Source of the DNA: Nymphaea colorata
Lineage: Eukaryota; Streptophyta; Magnoliopsida; Nymphaeales; Nymphaeaceae
Assembly: GCF_008831285.2 (NCBI RefSeq)
Contig: NC_045139.1
Coordinates: 28,340,842-28,393,288 of the forward strand
Length of the DNA stretch: 52,447 bases
Direction of reading: 5' to 3'
Shown: in pieces, positions 14,409 to 27,985 of the stretch
Layout of the letters: each line of letters starts with the position of its first letter
Numbering within the stretch: position 1 is the first letter of the stretch
Translations under genes and position numbers: made by a program
The notes under the pieces: model-generated
Told to the model about the DNA's origin: nothing
Seen by the model: the letters and a program-made list of their open reading frames with translations, nothing else
The model's database searches: none

Positions 14409-15064
14409 TTACTCTTCATCCAAAAATATCCAAATTTTTATCCCTAATACTCCATAGATAGTTCGAACTGGATAGGAACAATAATCAATTTTCACTCGAA
14501 TGGTCTGTAGGGGAACCCTACCTTCTCTAATCCATTCAACGCGGGCAATTTCGTTTCCATTGAGACGTCCTGCAATTTGTACCTGAATTCCCTTTGCATC
14601 CGCTTGTTCAGCTAATTCAATAGCTTTTTTCATTGCCTTTCTAAAGGAAACTCTATTCTTTAATTGCAGAGCGATATATTCTGCAAGAATATTAGGTTGC
14701 CCGTAAGGTCTTGCAACTCTTGCGATAGCAATGTTGAGTCTTCGGTTCACAGAATGAAAGCTTTTTTGTACATTAGTCTGTAATTCTTCGATTCCTCGGG
14801 CTCGACCCTCTATTAACATATTGGCGAATCCAATATGAATTATGACTTGGATCAAATCGATTCTTTTTTTAATATCTATACGTGCAATTCCTTCAAAACC
14901 TGAGGATATTCTCATATGTTTTTGTACATAATTCTTGATACAATCCCGTATTTTTTCATCTTCCTGGAGACCTTTGGAATAATTTTTGGTTGTGCGAACC
15001 AAAAGGAACGATGACTTTGGGTTGTACCAAGTCTGAAACCAAGTGGATTTATTTTCTGTCCCAT
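14409..15064 (-). CDS. rps3: Ribosomal protein S3 (copy 1, frameshifted near the start)
   Basis: S3 is a 30S head protein at the mRNA entry channel. The true start is ATG at 15062-15064 ([20 protein letters not shown]), giving 218 residues when repaired. A base is missing from the run of A codons near 14985 (PKNY), so the frame is shifted between there and the start. An alternative ATG at 15077 opens the shifted frame and gives a false 222-residue product. The KH-like and C-terminal parts ([20 protein letters not shown]) are intact. Copy 2 keeps the base lost here but has two other losses. Confidence 0.9.
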
Positions 15065-15113
15065 ATCTACCTACCAATATTCTCTTTCTAAACTAAAAGT
15101 CATGTTTTGAAAA

Positions 15114-15497
15114 TCAAATATTTTTTAAATTGAAGTTAGGTCTTTCGCTCAATACAATAGTTATATGACAGGTGGGTCTTTTTATTGGGTAACTACGTCC
15201 CCGAGCTCGCGGTTTTAACCTTTTGACGATAACACCTTCGTTGACTTCGGCTTTACTAATAAATAAATCAGCTTCTTTCAAACCCCTATTGTGACTAGCA
15301 TTTGCTGCTGCGGAATAAACTAATTTGAAAATGGGGTAACATGCTCGATAAGGCATGAGTTCCAGTATCATAAGTGTTTGCTCATAGGAGCAACCGCGAA
15401 TTTGATCAATTACCCTTCGTGCTTTTTGAGCAGACATACCTATATGTCGAGCTAAAGCTCGTATTTCTGTACCCGAGGTCTTCTTTATCATAGTCAT
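15114..15497 (-). CDS. rpl22: Ribosomal protein L22 (copy 1, intact)
   Basis: A 127-residue large-subunit protein lining the peptide exit tunnel. It begins [20 protein letters not shown] and has the family core [14 protein letters not shown] followed by the [20 protein letters not shown] segment of the beta-hairpin region. The first or third codon could be the start, as both are ATG in frame. Copy 2 has lost a C in the middle. Confidence 0.94.
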   Translation of the reverse strand: MTMIKKTSGTEIRALARHIGMSAQKARRVIDQIRGCSYEQTLMILELMPYRACYPIFKLVYSAAANASHNRGLKEADLFISKAEVNEGVIVKRLKPRARGRSYPIKRPTCHITIVLSERPNFNLKNI

Positions 15498-15598
15498 AGG
15501 GTTTTACCTCACACACACCAATAAAAATAAGAATAAATCATGAGAGCACTTATTTAACTTTTGATTACATTAATACATTAACTATATTAATATTATCA

Positions 15599-15877
15599 TT
15601 ATCGCCGAGATCTATTATCGTTTCTCGCGTGTCCCCGGAAAGTCAGAGTAGGCGCGAATTCTCCCAATTTGTGACCCACCATACGCTCCGTTATATAAAT
15701 AGGTAAATGCTCCTTTCCGTTATGAACAGCAATTGTATGACCGACCATTGCAAATATAATGGTCGATGCTCGGGACCAAGTTACTATTATACTTCTTTCC
15801 TCTGCCTTGTTGAGCTTCTCAATTTTACTTAATAAGTGATTAGCCACAAAAGGATTTTTTTTAGATGAACGGGCCAC
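15599..15877 (-). CDS. rps19: Ribosomal protein S19 with GTG start (copy 1, intact)
   Basis: A 92-residue 30S head protein, residues [20 protein letters not shown] after the start and the conserved [20 protein letters not shown] near the end. The start codon is GTG (15875-15877), known for rps19 in many angiosperms; there is no suitable ATG. Only 98 bases separate it from rpl2, with no trnH between them. Copy 2 is broken by one lost A. Confidence 0.95.
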   Translation of the reverse strand: MARSSKKNPFVANHLLSKIEKLNKAEERSIIVTWSRASTIIFAMVGHTIAVHNGKEHLPIYITERMVGHKLGEFAPTLTFRGHARNDNRSRR

Positions 15878-15975
15878 AAGTGATTACTCCCCTTCTTTTC
15901 ATTTTTTCATTTTGTGAAGACGAAAAAACCAATTTGATTTAATTTTACATCATTCATTATTTTTTCTTTCTCTTT

Positions 15976-17463
15976 CTATTTACGGCGACGAAGAATAAAA
16001 ATATCACTATATTTATTCCTTTTCCTACTCCTTCTTCCAAGCGCGGGATAACCCCAAGGAGTTGTGGGTTTTTTTCTACCAATCGGGGCCCTCCCTTCAC
16101 CACCTCCATGGGGATGGTCTACAGGGTTCATAACTACTCCTCTTACTACAGGACGCTTACCTAGCCAACATTTAGATCCGGCTCTACCCAAACTTTTCTG
16201 GTTCGCCCCGACATTACCCACTTGTCCGACTGTTGCTGAGCAGTTTTTGGATATCAAACGAACCTCTCCAGATGGTAATCTTAATGTGGCCGATTTACCC
16301 TCTTTTGCAATCAGTTTCGCTACAGCACCTGCTGCTCTAGCTAATTGTCCACCCTTTCCAAGTGTTATTTCTATGTTATGTATGGCCGTGCCTAAGGGCA
16401 TATCGGTTGAAGTAGATTCTTCTTTTGATCAATCAAAACCCCTTCCCAAACTGTACAAGCTTCTTCCAAAGCATACGGCTTTCTGGATGTAGATGATGAT
16501 ATCTAGACAGATGGATCTTATATGAATCGTATGATGAAGTACCACATGAGTGGATATATAGGAATCCAAATCTGCCGAATCACTCATGCTACGATCTTCT
16601 ACATCCTAGGTCTCCCCATTCCGTCATCTGGCTTATGTTCTTCATGTAGCACTCAGACCGAATGACTCTATGAAATTACGTCGATACTTCCATTCCACAT
16701 ATTACGGGTAACGTAGGAGACATCTCTATTTTTCCCCCGGGGATCTTTAGAATTACCACTGCTTAGCTTTCAATTCGCCTCTGACCATCAAATGAAATGT
16801 GAATAACCCATCCTCCTCTCTTTGAAACAAGGGGCGCTTCCGGTTCTATCCGTGCTTCAAACAATTTTGTCTTCTCCATATTACCATATCTCTAGAGTCA
16901 ATAATTTTATATGAGGAACCACTGAACTCAATCACCTGCTGCCGTTACTCTTCAGTTTTCTGTTGAGGTCTATCCCGTAGAGGTACTCAAATTGGATCAG
17001 TGATCGATTTCTAGGTTTTGTCGTAAACCTAATTGGTTACTTCCAATTACGTAAATCAATAGTTCAAACCGCACTCAAAGGTAGGGCATTTCCCATTGAT
17101 ATAGGAACTTCTGTACCAGAAACAATGGTATCTCCAATTATAGCCCCTCTGGGATGTAAAATATATCTCTTCTCACCATCCCATAGTGTATGAGACAAAT
17201 GTATGCATTTCGATTAGGGTCGTATTCTATGGTTACGATTCTACCAGATATGTCTTTTGCATTCCGTCGAAAATCGATTTTACGGTATAGACGCTTATGA
17301 CCTCCCCCTCTATGCCTTGCGGTAATGATTCCTCTGGCATTACGACCTTTACCACAACGATGCTGTCCATAGATCAAATTTGTTCGTGGATTGGATTTCG
17401 CTTGACTGTCTACGGCTCCTTTGCGTGTGCTAGGGTAGAAGTTTTGTATAAATGTATGGCCAT
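15976..17463 (-). CDS. rpl2: Ribosomal protein L2 (copy 1, two bases lost in exon 1)
   Basis: Exon 1 is 17075-17463 and exon 2 is 15976-16406, about 273 residues when repaired. L2 is a core 23S rRNA-binding protein of the peptidyl-transferase region; the essential [20 protein letters not shown] loop is complete here. Exon 1 lacks one G near 17434 and one near 17181, corrected by copy 2. The start is a normal ATG ([20 protein letters not shown]), so no start-codon editing is needed. Exon 2 is complete here but not in copy 2. Confidence 0.93.
16407..17074 (-). other. rpl2: rpl2 intron, group II (copy 1)
   Basis: Starts GTGCGG on the minus strand after exon 1. A domain V-like helix (GCCGTATGCTTTGG ... 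TTGTACAGTTT) lies at about 16447-16480, near the 3' splice site. Confidence 0.85.
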
Positions 17464-17488
17464 GTTATTAAGTATTTATTTTTTTTAT

Positions 17489-17770
17489 TTAAGTTCTTTT
17501 CTCTATAAGAGGTGGAATAGAATAACCCGGTTGAAGCGTAATGATCATACGTCTGTAATGCATTGTATGTCGCATAATAGGTCCCATTCTTCTACCCTTT
17601 CCCGGGAGTCGATGGCTATTCATAGCTACTACCTTGACACCAAAGAAGAGTTCGATCCAATGCTTTATTTCTGTCCTAGTTGATCCTGATTCGACATTAG
17701 AAGTATATTGATTGTTCCCCAATAACCGAATACTTTTTTCTGTAAATACTGCATATTTGATTCCATCCAT
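17489..17770 (-). CDS. rpl23: Ribosomal protein L23 (copy 1, intact)
   Basis: A 93-residue protein at the exit of the 50S peptide tunnel, where it contacts SRP54. It begins [20 protein letters not shown] and ends [14 protein letters not shown], the normal family ends. The frame stays open 33 codons further upstream, but those residues are not part of the family. It is 25 bases upstream of rpl2, with which it is co-transcribed. Copy 2 has lost one C. Confidence 0.95.
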   Translation of the reverse strand: MDGIKYAVFTEKSIRLLGNNQYTSNVESGSTRTEIKHWIELFFGVKVVAMNSHRLPGKGRRMGPIMRHTMHYRRMIITLQPGYSIPPLIEKRT

Positions 17771-17939
17771 AAATCCATTTTCTTCCCTATGAGTTCCAGT
17801 ATCTATAAGAATTAGAATTCTTACCGTTTCTACCGTTTCTATCTTATTCTTATAGTATGAATATACCAATTAGTTATCTATGGATGATGAGATTCCGTTG
17901 ATACGGAGCCAATTCTATTATTGAACGTTCCAATTCGCG

Positions 17940-18013
17940 TGCATCCAGCAGGAATTGAACCTACGAATTTGCCAATTATGAGTTGGGCGCTTTAACCATT
18001 CAGCCATGGATGC
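17940..18013 (-). tRNA. trnI-CAU: tRNA-Ile (CAU) (copy 1)
   Basis: The 74 bases fold as a cloverleaf. The acceptor arms GCATCCA and TGGATGC pair, the anticodon loop ACTCATAA carries CAU, and the T loop is GGTTCAATTCC. In plastids the C34 is modified to lysidine so that the tRNA reads AUA as isoleucine. It lies between rpl23 and ycf2, its standard place. The sequence is the same in both copies. Confidence 0.96.
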
Positions 18014-18097
18014 TTCGCGGAGACTCGTCATCAACGGGGGCTGTCTTTGTGTAAGTGGATTTCAATTGAAATATAATCTTTCGTTTAGGAGAAATCA

Positions 18098-19847
18098 ATG
18101 AAACGGCATCAATTCAAATCCTGTATTTTGGAATTGAGAGAGATATTGAGAGAGATCAAGAATTCTCGCTATTTCTTAGATTCATGGACCAAATTCGATT
18201 CAGTGGTGTCTTTCACTCACATTTTTTCCACCAAGAACGTTTTGTGAAACTCCTTGGCCCCCAAACTTGGAGTGTCCTGCTTTCACGTGATTCACAGGGT
18301 TCAACAAGCAATCGATATTTCACTTTCACGATCAAAGGTGTAGTACTGCTTGTAGTAGCGGTCCTTATATATCGTATTAACAATCGAAATATGGTCGAAA
18401 GAAAAAATCTCTATTTGATGGGGCTTCTTCCTATACCTATGAATTCCATTGGACCCAGAAATGATACATTGGAAGAATCTTTTTGGTCTCCCAATATCAA
18501 TAGGTTGATTGTTTCGCTCCTGTATCTTCCAAAAGGGAAAAGATCTCTGAGAGTTGTTTCATGGATCCGAAAGAGAGTACTTGGGTCCTCCCAATAACTA
18601 AAAAGTGTATCATGCCTGAATCTAACTGGGGTTCGCGTGGTGGAGGAACTGGATCGGAAAAAGAGGGATTCTAGTTGTAAGATATCTAATGAACAGTAGC
18701 TGGAATTGAGATCTCATTCAAAGAGAAAGATATCAAATATCTGGAGTTTCTTTTGTATCCTATATGGATGATCCGATCCGCAAGGACCATGGTTGGGAAT
18801 GTTTGATCGTGTTTCTCCGAGGAAGAAGCGAAACATAATCATTTGAATCGGGACAGCTATTCGAAATCTTAGCGAAACACTTGATTTGTATCTCATGTCT
18901 GCTTTTCGTGAAAAAAGACCAATTGAAGTGGAGGGTTTCCTCAAACAACAAGGAGCTGAGGCAACTTTCCATCAATAGTATTGAGCATGTTCCATCTCTT
19001 CTCGAGAACAAGTGGGATATTTCTTGCAAATTGTGCTCATTCATATGTGGCAATTCCACCAAGATCTCTTCGTTGTTGGGGGAGAATCAGCACGAATCGG
19101 ATTTTTTGAGGAACGTATCGAGGAGAATTTGATTTGGTTAGACAATAGTGGTTGGTAAACAAGATCGGTTTTTTAGCAAGGTACGAATGTATCGTCAAAT
19201 ATTCAATATGATTCCACAGATCTATTTCGTTCAAGTAACGGATTCTAGCCAATTGAAAGGATTTCTGATCAATCCAAGATCATTTCGATTCATTAGGAAT
19301 GAGGATTCGGAATATCACACATTGATCAATCAAACAGAGATTCAGCAACTAAAGAAAATTGATTCTTTGGGATCCTTCCTCTCTTCAACGGAACGAACAG
19401 AGATGAATCAGATCGATCCCGAAATACCCTTCTGGATTCCTCAATGTCCCGGCTATTCACGGAACGTGAAAAGCAGATGAATAATCATCTGTTTCCGGAA
19501 AAAATCGAAGAATTTCTTGGGAATCCTACAAGATCAATTCGTTCTTTTTTCTCCGACAGATGGTCAGAACTTCATCTGGTTTCGAATGCTACTGAGAGGT
19601 TCACTAGAGATCAGAAATTGTTGAAGAAACAACAAGATGTTTTTTCTTTTGTCCCTTCCAGGCGATCGGAAAAGAAAGAAATGGTTGATATATTCAAGAT
19701 AATTACGTATTTACAAAATACCGTCTCAATTCATCCTATTTCATCAGATCGGGGATGTGATATGGTTCCGAAGGATGAACCGGATATGGACAGTTCTAAT
19801 AAGATCTCATTCTTGAACAAAAACCCATTTTGTGATTTATTCCATCT
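18098..19847 (+). CDS. ycf2: Ycf2, 5' part (copy 1, partial and repeatedly frameshifted)
   Basis: The start [20 protein letters not shown] matches copy 2 at 47039. Ycf2 is a protein of about 2,280 residues, part of the AAA-type motor complex at the inner envelope that powers protein import. Here only the first quarter is present before the gap. From about 18.6 kb on, single bases are missing every few tens of bases, including outside homopolymers, so no long frame survives until about 19.4 kb. The damage increases toward the contig end and is not shared with copy 2, which points to low-quality sequence. Confidence 0.9.
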
Positions 19848-19947
19848 NNNNNNNNNNNNNNNNNNNNNNNNNNNNNNNNNNNNNNNNNNNNNNNNNNNNN
19901 NNNNNNNNNNNNNNNNNNNNNNNNNNNNNNNNNNNNNNNNNNNNNNN
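19848..19947. other. Assembly gap of 100 N
   Basis: Exactly 100 unknown bases, the usual placeholder for a gap of unknown size. The left flank stops inside ycf2; the right flank starts 12 bases before ycf4. These two genes are not neighbours in any standard plastome, so the join is not a real adjacency. Confidence 0.99.
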
Positions 19948-19959
19948 ATCTAATCTAGT

Positions 19960-20514
19960 ATGAATTGGCGATCAGAACATATATGGATAGAACTTATAAC
20001 GGGTTCTAGAAAAATAAGTAACTTCTGCTGGGCCTGTATCCTTTTTTTAGGTTCACTAGGATTTTTATTGGTTGGAACTTCCAGTTATTTTGGTAGGAAT
20101 CTGATATCCTTATTCCCATCTCAGCAAATCGTTTTTTTTCCACAAGGGATCGTAATGTGTTTCTACGGTATCGCGGGTCTATTCATTAGCTCCTATTTGT
20201 GGTGCACAATTTTGTGGAGTGTAGGTAGCGGTTATGACAAATTCGATAGAAAAGAAGGAATAGTGTGTATTTTTCGTTGGGGATTTCCTGGAAGAAATCG
20301 TCGCATCTTCTTTCGATTCCGTATAAGAGATATCCGTTCGATCAGAATAGAAGTGAAAGAGGGTCTTTTTCCTCGCCGTGTCCTTTATATGGAAATTGGG
20401 GGCCGGGGAGACATTCCATTGACGCGTACCGATGAGAATTTAACTCCACGAGAAATTGAACAAAAAGCTGCCGAATCGGCCTATTTTTTGCGCGTACCAA
20501 TTGAAGTATTTTGA
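19960..20514 (+). CDS. ycf4: Photosystem I assembly protein Ycf4 (intact)
   Basis: A 184-residue thylakoid protein, exactly the usual length, beginning [20 protein letters not shown]. Two membrane helices are visible near residues 22-42 and 62-84, followed by a large stroma-exposed domain. Ycf4 acts as a scaffold in assembly of photosystem I. It opens the second contig, only 12 bases after the N run; normally psaI and accD lie upstream. One of the few genes in this block without a lost base. Confidence 0.95.
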   Translation: MNWRSEHIWIELITGSRKISNFCWACILFLGSLGFLLVGTSSYFGRNLISLFPSQQIVFFPQGIVMCFYGIAGLFISSYLWCTILWSVGSGYDKFDRKEGIVCIFRWGFPGRNRRIFFRFRIRDIRSIRIEVKEGLFPRRVLYMEIGGRGDIPLTRTDENLTPREIEQKAAESAYFLRVPIEVF

Positions 20515-21484
20515 AATGAAACAAAGAAATCGAGGAATGAGTGCTCCTCGTCACGAGGGAGAGGGAGGGAACCCAAGAATCCCTTTTTCTTTTTTTCTTT
20601 TAATATAACTATAACTGATGTTTCGCTCCTTTGATGAAAACATTTAGTTAAATCCTATTTCCCACATCCCGATGGAAATACCATGTCCTGCGTACCATGG
20701 AGCAGGTGGACTTATGGAACAATCATACCATGAAGTGATTTTAGTCCATCAAAACTATTTTTCATGCGTATGAAATTCCACTGAATTCTTTCATTTTCAT
20801 ATTATAACAAGTTTCATAAGTATGTATTCATCACATATATAGGTCAGAGTACAGAATCCATATTTAGGATTTTAGGACCAATATTTCGAATCAATACATT
20901 ACATTATATATAGATGAAGATAAGAATAGATGAAGATAAGATGGATCATACCCAGTAAATTATCCCTCTTTTGTCACCTTTCTTTTTATTCATCTTTCTT
21001 AATGCTTGTTTCTTGATGACCAAACAATTGGATTTTAGAACCACTCCCGTTTTGCCGACTATTTCGGATTTCATCATCGGTATTTTTCAGAATTATCCCT
21101 CGATTATTCCTGGGATGTGGATAATCAGTGAAACAATTCGAAATAATTGATTGATATAACAAAAGAGTTTTTCTCGAAATACGAATAATATTCATGTTTG
21201 TTACTTCAAGTGCTTCTTTCTGGCATTCATCAAAAGACCAAATGAACATGCAATTGATCCGAATTTGACCGATTGAGATGTCTGGGGCCACTATTTCATT
21301 ACCTCCGCATTCGAAATAAATAACCCTTATTCCATTTCTGGAGACAAGGACTAAACAAATTACACAATGGAAAATAGATCCATAGGTTCCATACCTCGTT
21401 ATAGAACTCGTGCTTCATACATCATACAAATATCAGACATAGTCAACAAATGAATCAGGTTCATTAACAATTCACGGATTGGAA
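20515..21484. other. ycf4 - cemA spacer
   Basis: About 970 bases without a convincing gene. A 16-base unit (ATAGATGAAGATAAGA) is repeated in tandem at 20910-20941. A minus-strand open stretch at 20986-21291 has no recognisable protein features. Confidence 0.7.
20910..20941. repeat. Tandem repeat, 2 x 16 bp
   Basis: Two perfect adjacent copies of ATAGATGAAGATAAGA in the ycf4-cemA spacer. Short tandem duplications of this kind arise by slippage and are common, often variable, in plastid spacers. Confidence 0.9.
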
Positions 21485-22173
21485 GTGACGAAAAAGAAAG
21501 CATTGAATCCCCTACCATATCTTGCATCTATCGTATTCTGCCTTGGGGAATTTCTCTCTCATTTAATAAAAGTATGGAACCTTGGGTGACTAATTGGTGG
21601 AATACCAGCCAATCCGAAACTTTTTTGAATGATATTCAAGAAAAGAACATTCTAGAAGGATTCATCAAATTAGAAGAACTTTTCTTGTTGGACGAAATGA
21701 TAAAGGAGTATCCGGAGACACATATACAAAAGCTTCGTATAGGAATCCACAAAGAAACGATACAATTGGTAAGAATGCACAATCAAGATCATATACATAT
21801 TATTTTGCATTTCTCGACAAATATAACCTGTTTCGCTATTCTAAGTGCTTATTCTATTCTGGGTAATGAAGAACTTATCACTCTGAATTCTTGGGTTCAG
21901 GAATTCCTCTATAACTTAAGCGACACAATAAAAGCTTTTTCCATTCTCTTATTAACCGATTTATGTATTGGATTCCATTCGCCCCACGCTTGGGAACTAA
22001 TGATTGGTTCGTTCTACAAAGATTTTGGATTTGTTCAGAATGATAAAATTATATCCGGTCTCGTTTCTACCTTTCCGGTCATTCTAGATACAATTTTGAA
22101 ATATTGGATCTTTCATTATTTAAACCGTGTATCTCCTTCACTTGTAGTGATTTATCATTCACTGAATGAGTGA
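21485..22173 (+). CDS. cemA: Envelope membrane protein CemA (one base short)
   Basis: This inner-envelope protein affects proton and CO2 exchange of the chloroplast; the usual length is 229 residues. The body from [20 protein letters not shown] to the C-terminus YHSLNE is intact, with helices around [20 protein letters not shown] and the C-terminal [14 protein letters not shown]-like region. The N-terminus ([17 protein letters not shown]) is in another frame because one T is missing near 21535-21540. The apparent start is GTG at 21485-21487; a GTG start for cemA is known in some plants. There is no second copy to check against. Confidence 0.9.
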
Positions 22174-22382
22174 AGAACTGATTTAATCTGATAACATAAA
22201 GAAAATTGTAATGTCACTTTGTATATAAACAAACCATTCAAAATCTTACTCATTCTTTATGCTTTGACTCGTCGAGGGGATTAGATTACTTCTGTATTCC
22301 ATACAATGGCAGAATCGGGGATAGGGAACTATACTGACTCCCTACCTAATTTATTGTAGAAATTTCCGGGATCAATGATTAG

Positions 22383-23353
<971 letters not shown>

Positions 23354-24571
23354 ATCCACGGATTCCTCAACATAGAGCTGGTAAAAAGCTGAATTTTTTT
23401 TGATCGCAATTATATTATGTGTATGCGCGGTCAAAAATCATGGAAAGCCCCTTTTTGCTTGCTTTTTATTATACTATTTCGAGATATCGGAGATGACTTG
23501 TATTCCAGATTAGAAAATAGCAATAGTATGGAATTGCAAAAGAAGATGATTGGATCAAAATTTACAAAATTTAGTTTAGTGTGATTATGCCAGGTTTCTT
23601 ATTGCCACATGGTAAATGGCACGTAATGCCTCAATACTTTTAGATTCTATATCTAATAAACGCATAAGTGGGAAGCAGGGGTAGAAAGCAGGATAAATGA
23701 AGAAAAAAGGAAGGCTCCAGGAAAGATTACTCGTCTCCCAAATCTTCTTTCTACAAAGAAAGAAAAGTAATTTTCCGCTCTTTCGTTGCGTCGAAATAAT
23801 AAAGGTTCTGGGTCTCATTCGTCAAATCAAATAAATATGAATTGCGGGTTTATCGGAACCTCTTTGAATTCATAAGAAAGAAGAGAAGTATGGGGGATAA
23901 AAAAGAGGGGCAAGAGAAACTCCATTGAGCAAATGGAATTTTTGCAATGAACTTATAATTTTCAATGAACTTATAAAAAGAAAAAAGACTCGCTTAAAAG
24001 ATTTTTCATGTTCTAATTCCGGGTCAAAAGTGGAAATCTTGGGTTTTCGGGCATATCAAAATCCTTATTAATTTGATTATCTTATTATACCTTATTATCT
24101 GATCTCATCACTCACATCAAAGTGACAGTTCAAACTTTATTTTTCTATAGTTTCCTAGTTTCCAATTAGTTTAGTATAGGAATGATTTGTAAGGTGTTTC
24201 ATCTGTAGAAATCCATATTATTTATGTCATTCAAAAGATCCTTCTTTCTTTACTTTATTCTTACTTCGGAAAGTCCACACTATATCTATAGATACTATGA
24301 ATCAATCAGTGGATTCAACATTTCAAAACATTATAAAAATTAAGGAATGTAGTAATTTCATCGGGGCCAATCAACCATTTTTCATTTAGAAAAATCTAAT
24401 ACATGTATATATTATGATTGTGTTGACTGGATGAATTTCCACCTCTTATGGAATGGGTCAAGGTCTTGGTCGAAGAGTAAGAACTCAACAGGACCTCAAA
24501 TCCATATAAGGAGGGGTCAGGTCCTGTTGAGTTCTTACTCTTTCATGTCTACAGTACGGTTCATCCGATTA
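23354..24571. other. petA - psbJ convergent spacer
   Basis: About 1.2 kb between convergent genes. A roughly 18-base motif containing CAATGAACTTATAA occurs twice at about 23944-23978, and a strong hairpin lies at 24473-24542. No gene is seen. Confidence 0.75.
24473..24542. terminator. Long hairpin 3' of the psbEFLJ operon
   Basis: Two perfect 24-base arms (24473-24496 and 24519-24542) enclose a 22-base loop, ending 29 bases beyond the psbJ stop codon on the operon's downstream side. On the psbEFLJ transcript this would be a very stable stem-loop. Its likely role is to define and protect the mRNA 3' end. Confidence 0.7.
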
Positions 24572-24694
24572 TTACAGGGATGATCCCAATCCGGAATATG
24601 ATCCGTAGAAGAAAACGCCGATTAAACCGATCACAAGAATACCAGTTACAGTACCTATCAGCCAAAGAGGAATCCTTCCAGTAGTATCGGCCAT
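24572..24694 (-). CDS. psbJ: Photosystem II subunit PsbJ (intact)
   Basis: A 40-residue single-helix protein, [20 protein letters not shown] at the start and [10 protein letters not shown] at the end, matching the family throughout. PsbJ sits by cytochrome b559 and affects plastoquinone exchange. It is last gene of the psbE-psbF-psbL-psbJ operon, 116 bases after psbL. Too short for most gene finders. Confidence 0.96.
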   Translation of the reverse strand: MADTTGRIPLWLIGTVTGILVIGLIGVFFYGSYSGLGSSL

Positions 24695-24761
24695 TTACCT
24701 CACTTCCCTCCCCATTTCATCAAGTGGTCATGCTATAGACATAAACAGTCATGGATAGTTA

Positions 24762-24956
<195 letters not shown>

Positions 24957-24961
24957 TTATT

Positions 24962-26678
<1,717 letters not shown>

Positions 26679-26773
26679 ATGCCTACTATAGCTAGTTATT
26701 TCGGTTTTCTACTGACTGCTTCAACTATAACCCAGCTCTATTTATTGGTCTGAGCAAGATACGACTTATTTGA
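26679..26773 (+). CDS. petL: Cytochrome b6f subunit PetL (one base short)
   Basis: A 31-residue single-helix subunit that stabilises the b6f dimer. It begins MPTIASYFGFLLTASTIT. One C is missing at 26731-26733 (ACC CCA expected), which shifts the last third; the conserved tail (ALFIGLSKIRLI) and TGA at 26771-26773 lie in the next frame. The start is ATG here, so start editing is not required. Likely a sequence error. Confidence 0.88.
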
Positions 26774-26935
26774 AATTAATTGAATGAACATCAATCAGAA
26801 AATGAGAATTTTAAATTCAGATTTCTGTAAGATTCCATTCCAGGTATTCTATGGTTTTGACTTCCAGCATCAATTGAAAATTCGTGGACGTTGAGATTAC
26901 TGGGTGATGCAGATTATTATTTGGATTAGAGATAG

Positions 26936-27091
<156 letters not shown>

Positions 27092-27206
27092 TTGAGTAAG
27101 ATTTCTTTTTTCTTGTCATTGACCTCCTATCCTTGACCTCAGGAGGTCAAATTGATTCGATTGATGTTCGCAATTCAAGTTAATGTGATTCGATACAAAG
27201 TAGCAT

Positions 27207-27280
27207 CACGCTCTGTAGGATTTGAACCTACGACATCGGGTTTTGGAGACCCGCGTTCTACCAAACTGAACTAAGAGCGC
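27207..27280 (-). tRNA. trnW-CCA: tRNA-Trp (CCA)
   Basis: A 74-base cloverleaf with acceptor arms GCGCTCT and AGAGCGT, anticodon loop TCTCCAAAA with CCA, and T loop GGTTCAAATCC. No base appears to be missing. It is in its normal place between petG and trnP. Confidence 0.95.
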
Positions 27281-27407
27281 TTTATCACGACAGAGATAAT
27301 CTTTTCCCATACTTCTTAGCTTGCATATAGTATCATTAAATGATACTAATGATCATGCCATCCCCAATTTCAATTGATCCATGTTACTGCCTGTAGATAA
27401 GTATAGG

Positions 27408-27477
27408 TAGGGATGACAGGATTTGAACCGTGACATTTTGTACCCAAACAACGCGCTACCAAACTGCGCTACATCCT
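27408..27477 (-). tRNA. trnP-UGG: tRNA-Pro (UGG), four bases short
   Basis: Recognisable as trnP by order and by the anticodon loop TTTGGGTA, but only 70 bases long. Compared with the conserved gene, it lacks one base in the 5' acceptor G run near 27475, two A/T bases in the anticodon-stem and variable runs (27443-27452), and one C in the T arm near 27429. All four losses are in homopolymers and would disturb pairing. Sequence error is far more likely than a real mutant tRNA. Confidence 0.88.
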
Positions 27478-27851
27478 TTCATTGTTGTACAGTGTCATTG
27501 TAGAGATCCCTGTCTTCTTTTCACACCGTTATTTCCTTTAATATATCTATATACATTTCTCTTGCCATTTTTTCTTTTTGGTCTCATAACATAAATAAAG
27601 AGTTAGAATTATGTATATATGAATCCAAGGTGAATACAACGTATAAAGAATGAGTATTTATATGTCAAGAACAAAAAAAATAACGGAACGGGGCACTTAC
27701 TTTTCTTTTATTCAGGGGCAGGAGTATTCATCTACTGGATCGTTGTACATATCCATTTTAGTTAATTAAGGATTCCGCACACAATACAAGTGATCCAACT
27801 ATATATAATATATCTGATCATATATGTGTTAATAAAGAAGGAGGATTTTCA
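27478..27851. other. trnP - psaJ spacer
   Basis: About 370 AT-rich bases with no gene. The end carries GAAGGAGGA about 10 bases before the psaJ start, a good ribosome-binding sequence. Confidence 0.7.
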
Positions 27852-27985
27852 ATGCGAGATATCAAAACATACCTTTCCGTAGCGCCTGTGCTAACTACTC
27901 TATGGTTCGGTTCTTTAGCAGGTCTATTGATAGAGATCAATCGTTTATTCCCAGATGCGTTGACATTCCCTTTTTTTCATTCTAG
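27852..27985 (+). CDS. psaJ: Photosystem I subunit IX PsaJ (one base short)
   Basis: A 44-residue single-helix photosystem I subunit near the plastocyanin side and PsaF, starting [21 protein letters not shown] strong GGAGG lies just upstream. One base is missing in the CCC/TTTTTTT stretch at 27968-27977. The frame therefore misses the expected stop TAG at 27983-27985 and runs about 14 codons further. The intended end is FPFFSF. Confidence 0.92.

Noticed and set aside
14409-15077. A 222-residue S3 with an unusual N-terminus
   Set aside because: The N-terminal part is in the wrong frame because of one missing base; the conserved MGQKINPLG start lies 13 bases inside in another frame.
19444-19953. 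Open frame running through the N gap
   Set aside because: The unknown bases contribute no evidence; it is only the ycf2 frame reading into the gap.
20986-21291. Minus-strand 101-codon open frame in the ycf4-cemA spacer
   Set aside because: No recognisable domain or conserved start context in an AT-rich spacer. I cannot support it as a gene.
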